DNA of 64,000 nt from Seminavis robusta (lineage: Eukaryota; Bacillariophyta; Bacillariophyceae; Naviculales; Naviculaceae), in NCBI GenBank assembly GCA_903772945.1, contig CAICTM010000013.1, positions 1 to 64,000 of the forward strand, read 5' to 3'. Numbering within the stretch: position 1 is the stretch's first letter; each line of letters starts with the position of its first letter. Position numbers and translations under genes: made by a program. This document shows positions 31,853 to 40,348 of the stretch, in pieces. The notes under the pieces are model-generated. The model had not been told where the DNA came from and did no database searches. It saw only the letters and a program-made list of their open reading frames with translations.

Positions 31853-32836
31853 ATGATGACACAGATTGAAAACTACAGCATATATGAAGTCTCTAGTTGG
31901 CTCATCCAACATGGGTTTGGTAGCCATGTGGATGTGTTCAGAAGCTGTGAAGTGAATGGGGCTTTCTTGGTGGAAATGACCCCAACTGAGCTAATAGATG
32001 ATCTTGGCTTCACTCCACTGGAAGCCACCAATCTCTTGGATGCCATTCAGAGAGAAAAGTCAGGGTGTGTGCCTACTGCAACTGCTTATGCTGTAAACAC
32101 GTATGTTCCTTCTGCGGCTGCCATGGGGTCCTTCAATCCTTCGCCCAACAACAGATCCTACATGCCAGCTCCAGCCACCAACACTCCTTCCAGTTTTACA
32201 CCTCCAGATCCTCGTATCCAGCTTCTTGAAACAGAAAACAATGCTCTAAAGCAACAAAATGCTGCCTTAGAGGCAGACACCATGCATCTTCAGGGAGAGC
32301 TTCAGAATTTGAAAGCCATGTATGATCAACTAGTGCAACAACAACAGCAAGCCATTGTGCCTGCTCAACCACAACCAGCTTACACACCCCCTCCACCCCC
32401 TCAACAAACTTACACACCCACTCCACCCCCTCAACCAACTTATACACCCACTCCACCACCCCAACCAACTTATACACCTGCCCCATCTCCCCAACCAACA
32501 TATCCAACTCAGACATACTACCAACAGGCACCACAGCAACAGCAAGTCGATTACAGTCAACAGCAGGCACCACCACAACCACAACAAACATATGCTACAC
32601 AGCCCAACACAATGGGTGCAACCACTGCCACAACTACCGATCCCAACAAGAACAATGGCATGAAAAAGACTGGATTCAATGTGATCAAGGGTGCAGGTGT
32701 TGGAGCTCTAGGAGGAGCCACCATGGGAGCTGTTGCAGGAGCCATACTCCCTGGCATGGATGCTGGTGACGGTGCCAAAGCAGGTGCTGCCATGGGTGCT
32801 TTGGGAGGAGGTGTTAGTGGATTTATGAAAAAATAA
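31853..32836 (+). CDS. SAM-domain protein with proline-rich repeats and glycine-zipper tail
   Basis: A single-exon, 327-residue protein with four clear parts. Residues about 6-70 form a sterile-alpha-motif domain (V-S-S-W-L-I-Q-H-G-F then L-G-F-T-P-L-E-A-T-N-L-L-D-A-I), used for oligomerisation or protein binding. Residues about 120-165 are a coiled coil (heptads of Leu, Glu and Gln). Next comes a proline-rich stretch with four near-copies of a 12-13-residue unit Q-P-T-Y-T-P-T-P-P-P (about 170-220) and a Gln-rich patch. The last 55 residues (V-I-K-G-A-G-V-G-A-L-G-G) are a glycine zipper, which inserts in or associates with membranes in bacterial and eukaryotic proteins. No signal peptide. A scaffold role at a membrane is a guess. 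Confidence 0.8.
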   Translation: MMTQIENYSIYEVSSWLIQHGFGSHVDVFRSCEVNGAFLVEMTPTELIDDLGFTPLEATNLLDAIQREKSGCVPTATAYAVNTYVPSAAAMGSFNPSPNNRSYMPAPATNTPSSFTPPDPRIQLLETENNALKQQNAALEADTMHLQGELQNLKAMYDQLVQQQQQAIVPAQPQPAYTPPPPPQQTYTPTPPPQPTYTPTPPPQPTYTPAPSPQPTYPTQTYYQQAPQQQQVDYSQQQAPPQPQQTYATQPNTMGATTATTTDPNKNNGMKKTGFNVIKGAGVGALGGATMGAVAGAILPGMDAGDGAKAGAAMGALGGGVSGFMKK

Positions 32837-33373
32837 ACGCACATAACTCAGCCAAGAACTAATAAGGACTAAATCCGAAATACATTTGCTTCTTTTGTCA
32901 CTTGATGGCTTTTAGCTACTTTCTGCAGTAGACTAACAACACTCGACCAGGGTCTGTGGTACTACCGGTATTCCAGTTGCCCTGAGATGTTAGGCCGAAT
33001 GGGGAGAACCCAGCTCTACACCTGTACCGTTAGGGCACAATTGGAAACGCTGCGGTAGTACTGCCTAGCAGCTTGAACGTTGTCGCAGGTAAAAAGCTGG
33101 TGGAAGAATGGAACAAGGCAAAGCAGCTTTTTGGTAATCGACCTCTCAGGGTGGTACCGGTACCCATGGATGGTCCTTTCGTGGTGTGGTATCTAGCTCT
33201 AGCTACCGGTAGTTCACATGCGAAGCAATGGATCCAGTCTTTCGTTGCGGTCAAACGACACAATACCAACCAACCACCTCCATTGACTGCGGTACCATAT
33301 GGAAGATGGCTCCTGGAAGCACACAAGGTGATTTATCTATAAATTTAGCATTCCATTTACCACCATTCACTTT
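32837..33373. other. Convergent intergenic region
   Basis: Shared 3' region. It holds several ACCGGTA palindromes (32963, 33153, 33206). An 89-codon forward frame at 33073-33342 lacks an ATG at its start and has no known domain; it is judged to be non-coding or a gene scrap. Confidence 0.4.
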
Positions 33374-34243
33374 TCAGTGACAGCTACATTCCTGACACAC
33401 ACATTGTACTGCGAATTGTTCCGGGTGACAATCGACTCGTATTATGGCCAATGCCGTGTTGTCACAGAGATTGCCGGGGACATGCCCCGATAGCTGATTG
33501 TTGTAAATATCCAACATGGTCAATTGGGTCAGCAATCCCAGTTCGGACGGAATCTCTCCAAAGAAGATGTTCCCCCACAAGGATAACCAATCCAAGTTGG
33601 TCATCAATCCCAATTCGGTTCGAATACCCCCCACCAAATCATTGCCTCCCAGATAGAGATCTTCCAATGCCGTCAATGCTATAATTTCGGTAGGGATATT
33701 GCCGCTAATGTGATTTCCCCAAAGGCGGATTTTGGTCAAGGCGGTTAATAGACCAATTTCGGAGGGGAGCGTCCCTGTTAGACCCTTTTCAGCGCGATCA
33801 ATGACGGTGGTGTTGGCAATGTGGTAGGTTTCCCCAAAGAGCTCGACTGTTGTTGTTGTGGTAACAGAAATTGCGGTGGGCGAAGCGGACGGTGCACTGG
33901 AGGACGGTGGAAGTTGATTGGTCGTATTTTCATTGATTCTTCGTCTTCTTCTTCTGCTTCTTTGTGTTGTCGTTGCTGTTGTTGTGGCTGCTGATGCTAT
34001 TGCTGGTGCTTGGGTTGGCAATGCGGTTGGAACGTGAACGGTGGTAGGATCCCTCCTCCGCAGTGCTAAGTCAGTGTCAACATCCTTGTCGGAAATGGCA
34101 GAAGACGGAGAATCCCGCTGGAGTGTGTAGGATTTGGTGTCTTCGTCTCCACTACTACATGTACCATCCGTGTAAAACCAAGCCAGCGCAGCAACCGTGG
34201 TGGCGGCAATGACCATGATCATAGTCATGGTAACAACCTTCAT
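33374..34243 (-). CDS. Single-pass membrane protein with plant-type leucine-rich repeats
   Basis: A 289-residue protein starting at the ATG at 34243, which leads directly into a membrane segment (about 7-24); the frame upstream lacks an ATG. A Ser/Thr/Ala-rich stalk (about 65-130) with an Arg run precedes five LRRs of 24 residues (about 155-265) of the plant-extracellular type L-x-x-L-x-x-L-x-L-x-x-N-x-I-x-G-x-I-P. A cysteine cap with about six Cys residues (C-D-N...C-H-P...C-V-C-Q-E-C-S-C) closes the domain. The layout is type II: short cytosolic tail, LRRs outside or in the lumen. LRR proteins of this kind are very abundant in diatoms and may be cell-surface or frustule-associated. Ligand unknown. 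Confidence 0.75.
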   Translation of the reverse strand: MKVVTMTMIMVIAATTVAALAWFYTDGTCSSGDEDTKSYTLQRDSPSSAISDKDVDTDLALRRRDPTTVHVPTALPTQAPAIASAATTTATTTQRSRRRRRRINENTTNQLPPSSSAPSASPTAISVTTTTTVELFGETYHIANTTVIDRAEKGLTGTLPSEIGLLTALTKIRLWGNHISGNIPTEIIALTALEDLYLGGNDLVGGIRTELGLMTNLDWLSLWGNIFFGEIPSELGLLTQLTMLDIYNNQLSGHVPGNLCDNTALAIIRVDCHPEQFAVQCVCQECSCH

Positions 34244-34878
34244 GATGATACCGATGATGGGATGATGAGATCTCTCTTGTGTTGTGCGAGGATGGGTTAC
34301 CTCAACCGACAACCACAAGGCTTCCGTTGATGATCCACCTGCCCAAAACCCCCATTCGCAATCAAAAATAATGTGCTTTTTGACATCACCCAAGCGTCCA
34401 GGACTTTATGGGGGGGTTAGGCAGCAGCGCGGGGGAGGGAAAAGAAAAAAAAAGGGAGAGGGTTATCGGTTGAGTTCCGAATTCCCGTTTGAGAGCAGGC
34501 AGGGCTAATGATCCGGTCACGAAAATGCCAGTAATTAACCAAGAAGAGGGGAAAAGGCAATGACCTGGTATTCCCCCCCATGTCCTTTAAGTATCCAACC
34601 ATGGGTAAGACGTCCGAAGAACAATAATATGTCAGCAAACACATCACAACTGCCATCAACCGAATTCAAATCGCTGGAATCTTCAACGGCTAATCACTTT
34701 CGCTCCTTTCCTTGGCTCGCACCAAACCTTCCACAAATTCAAATCAAGGAGCCAACCTCCGAAACCATCGCAAGGTACAACTGTAAGTGATTGATTGTTG
34801 TTTGTTTCGATAAAGATTGACAATGGCGGTTGTTTGTTCGCAATAGCTCATGATATTTCTACTGCTACTACTGTTACT
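34244..34878. other. Divergent intergenic region
   Basis: No gene seen. It contains a G-run (GGGGGGG near 34410) followed by a purine tract (34433-34460), probably part of the upstream region of the LRR gene. Confidence 0.4.
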
Positions 34879-35742
34879 ATGGATAAAGAACGTTCGATCG
34901 CTCCGTCGTATCGCTCGCTGGATATACCATCGCTCGAAACTCGGTGCAGCTCGGAAACTCGGCGCAGCTCGGAAACTCAGTGCAACCACTGCTCTGTTGT
35001 GGTGACACGACAACAACAACCACTACTACCTTGTGCTTTGCTTGGTGCCTTCAAGTCAGCGTCTACATGGGTAGGGGCACGTACTGCTGGCAACAATAGA
35101 TCGCTACTGCCACAACTCGCGAAAATCAAACCTCGCTGGATTACAACGCCGGATTACAACAAATCGTCGACAATGAGGATCCCCACTACTTCTCCCGCCT
35201 TCTCCAATTGGCTGCAAAGTGCCAACAGATACCCATTCAATGAGCTGAGGGTAACAAGGCAAGGATTCACCTGCAAGTATGTCATTTGTGGGTACAACAG
35301 TGATGAGGAGGATAACTTCTGTTTGGCAACAAGAAACCTGGAAGTGACTGTTCTTGAGGAGTTGATACTGCAAGGAGCATGCAAGCCACTTCCTCCTTCC
35401 ATGACCGACATCATGGATTACATGCTTGGTCCAGGCCTTCAGAAAAGTCCAAAATGGTTCAGAGCTGTTGTCTCCACTCTTTCTGAAATGTTGGAGTCAC
35501 CACATCCCGCTGGCTGTGAAAGGAAGGACATCCTCATTGAGTGCATCTATTGGTTAGTGAGGGAAAGGATCAGTGAGAGCTATGAGGTTTCCTCCCTTGA
35601 AGGACAGTTTTATATGGATGCTTGGCATTTTTATTGTTGCCGCTGGTATGACAATGAGAAGATTACTTCCTTCCAGGAATTGGCTGAGCTGAGTGAGAGT
35701 ATGGTTATTGATTTCATTGGCAATGATTCAGATGATGAGTGA
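34879..35742 (+). CDS. Hypothetical protein, about 287 residues
   Basis: An open frame whose first ATG is at 34879. The first 125 residues are polar, with the short repeat S-L-E-T-R-C-S-S-E-T-R-R-S-S-E-T and a basic patch. The last 160 look folded: a V-T-R-Q-G-F-T-C-K-Y-V-I-C-G-Y segment, an acidic N-S-D-E-E-D-N-F-C loop, then several helices with conserved-looking Trp and Cys (W-H-F-Y-C-C-R-W-Y). No domain was recognised. The stop is followed by an imperfect 30-base copy of the preceding coding DNA (35703-35732 repeated at about 35740-35770). It lies next to the decayed element at 36-38.7 kb and may belong to it. Cellular role unknown. Confidence 0.5.
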   Translation: MDKERSIAPSYRSLDIPSLETRCSSETRRSSETQCNHCSVVVTRQQQPLLPCALLGAFKSASTWVGARTAGNNRSLLPQLAKIKPRWITTPDYNKSSTMRIPTTSPAFSNWLQSANRYPFNELRVTRQGFTCKYVICGYNSDEEDNFCLATRNLEVTVLEELILQGACKPLPPSMTDIMDYMLGPGLQKSPKWFRAVVSTLSEMLESPHPAGCERKDILIECIYWLVRERISESYEVSSLEGQFYMDAWHFYCCRWYDNEKITSFQELAELSESMVIDFIGNDSDDE

Positions 35743-36042
35743 GACTATGGTTGATGATTTCATTGGCAATATGTAAGTTACTTTCTAAATTAGAGATGAA
35801 TTTGATGTACCTAAAGAGTTGTTGCTGTTGTTGCTTATGCCTGATATCCATTCAATCGAGTTTGACAGGTAGCATCATGAGGTGGTCTTCCTCTCCTGTT
35901 AGTCAACCACTGGCAGTATCTCTGACAGCAGCCAATCGGTGGAGGTTGATGGAAAGGATTTGGCAGTATTGGTTGGAATCTTTGCTGCATCTGTAAGTGG
36001 AGTTGCATCATTTGAATCTGTTGTTGTCTGTATAGAAGCAGG

Positions 36043-38700
36043 TTACCAACATAAGCATTTTTTTCTCGTTTGTGCCACAGGAGCTGCTTGTGGTGGTGGA
36101 TTGGGTGGTGGAGGCTGGAGCAGTGGAACCGGCTGTGGTTGTGGTTGTGGTGGAGGTTGTTGCTGTGGTTGAGGTTGAGGTTGTGAAACTGGAACTGGAC
36201 TGGTGCAAGCTGCACACAAACAGCAATCATTTGGTGCATACTTTTGTCTCTTTGGTTTGAATGAAACAATGAAGTCTGAAAAGAATCTCTCTCCAGTGTC
36301 AGGTGGCAATGGCTCTGCATTTGGGAAGGGGGCATCCACACCAGCAGCTTCTGCTAGCTCATTCAGGTAAGCCAACTCTGAGTAGTTCCAGTATGGAACA
36401 ACCTTTTCCCAACCAGCTGGCATTGACCTCCTTTCATCCACACTGATTCTTGACAGGAAGGCTCTCTTGTGCCTGATCTTGAGGTTGTATCTAGCAGTGC
36501 CAGCAAGATTGAGTGCGTCAGCAAGAGACCTCCTCATTCCACTATTAGCAAAGTGAGCAAACTTGTCATGGAAAGCCTCTAACTTTGACTCTCCTCTCTT
36601 TGACAGATACTCTGGGAGATTGTGCTTGGAATTGGAGATGGCTGGATTGTGTCATACATTTGCTCCAGTGGCAGTGGATCAGCCAGGTGAGGGGCTTTGT
36701 CAATACAGTTCTCTACTGCTGGCTTGGTATCTTGAGTGAACAAGGTGTAGTTCTTGGCTGGATCCAGTCTGCCCTGTCCTGGCTGGCTACCATCACTGGC
36801 AGTAACCTTGTATCTGCAGAACACTGTTGCAACTTCTGTCTCATTGTCTCAGGTTCTCTCATCTTCTTTCTTAGAAACTTGGAGTACCTGTCTCTGAAGA
36901 CCTTGGAGGCTTGCATTTCGGAGATCTCAGGCATGGAGTAGTGCTTGCCATTGGGGAGAGACCATTCTTCAATGCATGCAGCAGCTTCTCATAGTCATCA
37001 GGTGAGTACACATACAAGCAATCCAAGAGGTCTGTGAGTGCTGAGAGTATCGATGTGTCCTTTTCTCAAGTTGACAGTATCCTTTTTTCATAATGAAACA
37101 GACCAAGCCTTCCTTCAATTCCTGGGAAGAGGATCTCCCAGTAGTCATCCTTGTGCGCTATGTGTCGCTGTACATGGCAGCAGGGTTGAAGTGGCTCTCC
37201 TGCAGCTGCATGAGCATGGGAGAAGTGGATTGTCTTTGTGGTGGGAACAAAGCACAGCAGAGGCAATCTCACCAGTCTCTGTGGCAGCATCCCAAACAGC
37301 AGCAGCACCAAGACTTCTGCTGTAGTTCTTCACCACCTGAAAGGTATGGTCTTGGCAGAAGATCCTTTGTTGCACTTTACACTTTGGATTTCTCTTGTGT
37401 CCTGTCATTGTCACTAATCCTCCATGCATTCCTGTTGGTAGCAGACGCCGCATCATACATGTCACGGATGTCTCACCAAGGGGAGGAAACAGTCTATGTA
37501 AGTCCCATCTTTGAAGGATTGGTTCTCTCATTCCCTCCCAATAGGAGTAGTATGACATCATTCTCTAATGTACTCCCTGTTGATTGCATTGTAGATAGGC
37601 GGCTGCAGAGGTCGCCATTGCCATAGGTCAACATGATGTCTTCAAAAGCCTCTGTGGCAGTTCTCTGCAAGTGGCATGTTTTGTTTGGCAGGGCATACTT
37701 GGAGTCCACAGGATAGAGCAGGGCTGCATGCTGTGGGATGGTGCACAAGACCTCTGCACTGTTGGCTTTGAAGACTCTCTTGTAGCACCGGCACTCCATT
37801 TCCATAACCATGCACCAAGATGGAGGTCCGGTGAGTCCAAATAGTGGGAAGAGAGTCTTGTTTCTTGACCAATTTGTCCTTATATTCTTGAGTTTGCCAG
37901 AGCATCTCCATCAGGACAAGCCACAGTATTCCACACCTTTCCAGTCCAAGAGGAGTTTCTGGCCAACAATGGGTTAGTGGGGATTTAATTGCTCCTTTGT
38001 GGATGAACTGTCATGGTGAGTCCTTCAAAGTGTTGGCTGATTATGTCTTGATTCCTTGTGCTGGTAATGGATTCTGACACTGCTTCTGCCATTGCTACAT
38101 TGCCAGTGGTGCTCCTTTCTCTTGTGACTTTCCACAAAGGCAGTATCCTTCACAAGAGCTGTGACTCTTTTACACAGAGCAGCTGGAGTGGACATTGCTT
38201 CCTTTTCCTGCTGCCGGCTCTGCTTTGGTTTCTTGCTGTGTTTGTTCTAGCAGCGAAGAAGGCTCTCCATTCTCTTTGTTGATGCTTCCACTTCCTTCTC
38301 ATTCAGTGGAAGAGGAGCACTGAATGCCTTGTGAGTCTCCTGCTCTCTCTGAAGGTTTCCATTGTGAGCTCATTCAGAGGTCCTCTTCCTCTTGTTATTG
38401 TATTCTTAATACAGAAGACAGAGTGTGATTTTGGGGACTCTGAGACCAAAATGTCTGCCTTACAGATGAACAGTTTCAGTGGATCAAAACTTCTGCTCCT
38501 CCTCCCAGTGTTGTTTGTGGTCCTTCTCTCTCGCTCTCTTGGAGGATCTGTTGTTGTTGTGGCTGTTGGCGGCGAGTTGAAATGCCTCTTCTGTTGGGAC
38601 TTTCTCTGTTGACTTTGACAGCCCATTCCTCCTCCATTGTGGGTGGTAGCTTCTGTTGTTGTCATGGTCGTCTTTTGCTGCTGCTACTCGCTTGTTTGGC
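36043..38700 (-). pseudogene. Decayed mobile-element-like protein gene, several frame breaks
   Basis: The minus strand carries a series of protein-like fragments in changing frames, in the order expected for one long protein of perhaps 800 residues, with several breaks. Recognisable parts are a Lys/Arg-rich N-terminal area near 38.5 kb, a Q-D-H-T-F-Q-V-V-K-N segment near 37.4 kb that resembles the first catalytic Asp region of DDE-type transposases, and the best-preserved C-terminal fragment (36043-36537) with L-A-G-T-A-R-Y-N-L-K-I-R-H-K-R and a Cys-pair cluster followed by a (P-Q)n tail. The assignment to a transposase family is tentative. No terminal repeats were identified. It appears to be old and non-functional. 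Confidence 0.5.
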
Positions 38701-38739
38701 TGGGAAAATGACTGTCGAGTGGAGAAGAAGAGCGCCATC

Positions 38740-39172
38740 GTCGCGATCGATCGGCTTTCACGGAATCTTTCTTTCGCGAAAACAGAAACAAGAAATTTGG
38801 AACTTTATAGCACAGTTTCCCTGTAAATATTTATAGACGGTACGTTAAGTATATTTGAATCTTTCATGACGCACTTGCTGATGTATTAGCTTGATTAGCC
38901 AATCACATTACTGCTTTCTGCCGCTTTCGCCCTGTTCGGGTCTTCGCCAGAAACTTTCTTGCTTGGTGCTCCTCGTGCCTTACAAGTTTGGACCCACAAT
39001 GTCTGCAGTAGAGTTAGAGCTAAACATTGGCTTCAGTACCCCCGGGATTTGAAACGGCGCCAGCACAAGCATATGCAGCACAAACGATCTGTTCCCTTTC
39101 CCAGAACATCAGGTTCTCTCAATGCTACCAGTACTACTCTATCTCTAGCTAGCTAGCTAAGTGTTTGCCATC
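38740..39172. other. Intergenic region
   Basis: No gene. Ends with a CTAGCTAGCTAGCTAA run (39146-39160) directly upstream of the next start codon. Confidence 0.4.
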
Positions 39173-40348
39173 ATGAACTGGACGAAGAAGATCATCTTGA
39201 TGTCCCTGGCAATGTTCGGGTCTCTCTGTGCTCGATCTGTTCAAAATCGCATTGAAAAGGGCGTCGTTCTGCAAGACTCTATTCCTCTTTATCGATTCGA
39301 TGCCAAAGCCAAGGCGACCGTAACGTATGTGTCCATTCTCAAGAACTCATCGCCCACACATATGGATCTCAAGGCGGCGGCATTGTTGAAAATAGTTCGA
39401 CGACACCACGGACAAGTGGGGTATTTGGGGAAGTGTTTTGCAGTTGCCATTGAATCCAAACAGTTTGAATCCGCCGACTGCGATTTGGTCGTTGTGACTT
39501 ACTGGAAACGACCCCATCCGCTCATGTCGCCCTCCTTTGGATTTTCCAATTTTCGATCCGAACTCGACCAACAAAAGACTTGGACCGTACATCAGGCGCA
39601 AAAAATGGTCAACAGTGGACACTCCGTACAAGCCGTACTCATGGCCATGGTGGTTCATGGATTTTTGCCCTTTTTCATGAACATTTACGCGGCCGTCACG
39701 GGGTTCGAATACACATTTGAGCCCATGTCACCAGTGCCAATAATGGATACCGATAGTGTCAGGAGAAGCACAGAAGAAATCACAAAAGCAAACGACAACA
39801 GCCAAGAAATTGCAGAAAACGACAACAACGAAACAGACAATGATGAAAATAAGAATGAAAATGACACCACAGAGGAAGACAAACACGACAAAAGCATCAA
39901 TAAACAAGAAGAGGATGAACAAGAATGCGTGGTAGATCCACAAGCTGCCAAGATGCAAAAAGTGGCCAAACTTATGCTAAGCAACGATGAAAAGGAGCCC
40001 GAAGATGAACCAGCCTATGTTTGGAACTTTGTGCAAAAGGGAACCATGAGCCCCGAGGATGAAGAAAAAGATCGCAAGTACAGCCACAAATTTCTACAGA
40101 TGATCACCTATCATGATGGAGGGCCCATGCACACGGCGCCGTTGGAACCGGCCGATTCCTCCAAGGATGGGTCCTATGCCATGCTGGCGGCAGTCTACTA
40201 TCCCAGTCGAGCATTCTTCAGCAAGCTCATCAATTCGTCATGGATGTATGAAGCAATACAAGACAAGCGACCGGGAGATGATAGTTACTGTGTCGTCACA
40301 GTGCCAATGAGACAAGACAAACTCTGGATGCAACTAGCAAAGAATTAG
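39173..40348 (+). CDS. Hypothetical secreted or membrane-anchored protein with acidic middle
   Basis: A 391-residue protein. It starts M-N-W-T-K-K-I-I-L-M-S-L-A-M-F-G-S-L-C-A-R, a classic signal peptide (1-20) that is the main reason for choosing the ATG at 39173. The N-terminal half (25-195) is ordered, with a hydrophobic segment near 158-178. Residues about 205-260 are almost entirely D, E, N, K and T (low complexity, likely disordered). The C-terminal third (270-391) is ordered again, with H-K-F-L-Q-M-I-T-Y-H-D and C-V-V-T-V-P-M-R-Q. No known family was recognised. Confidence 0.65.
   Translation: MNWTKKIILMSLAMFGSLCARSVQNRIEKGVVLQDSIPLYRFDAKAKATVTYVSILKNSSPTHMDLKAAALLKIVRRHHGQVGYLGKCFAVAIESKQFESADCDLVVVTYWKRPHPLMSPSFGFSNFRSELDQQKTWTVHQAQKMVNSGHSVQAVLMAMVVHGFLPFFMNIYAAVTGFEYTFEPMSPVPIMDTDSVRRSTEEITKANDNSQEIAENDNNETDNDENKNENDTTEEDKHDKSINKQEEDEQECVVDPQAAKMQKVAKLMLSNDEKEPEDEPAYVWNFVQKGTMSPEDEEKDRKYSHKFLQMITYHDGGPMHTAPLEPADSSKDGSYAMLAAVYYPSRAFFSKLINSSWMYEAIQDKRPGDDSYCVVTVPMRQDKLWMQLAKN

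Noticed and set aside
33073-33342. Forward frame of 89 codons between two convergent genes.
   Set aside because: No ATG at its start, no recognisable domain, overlaps a minus frame of similar size.
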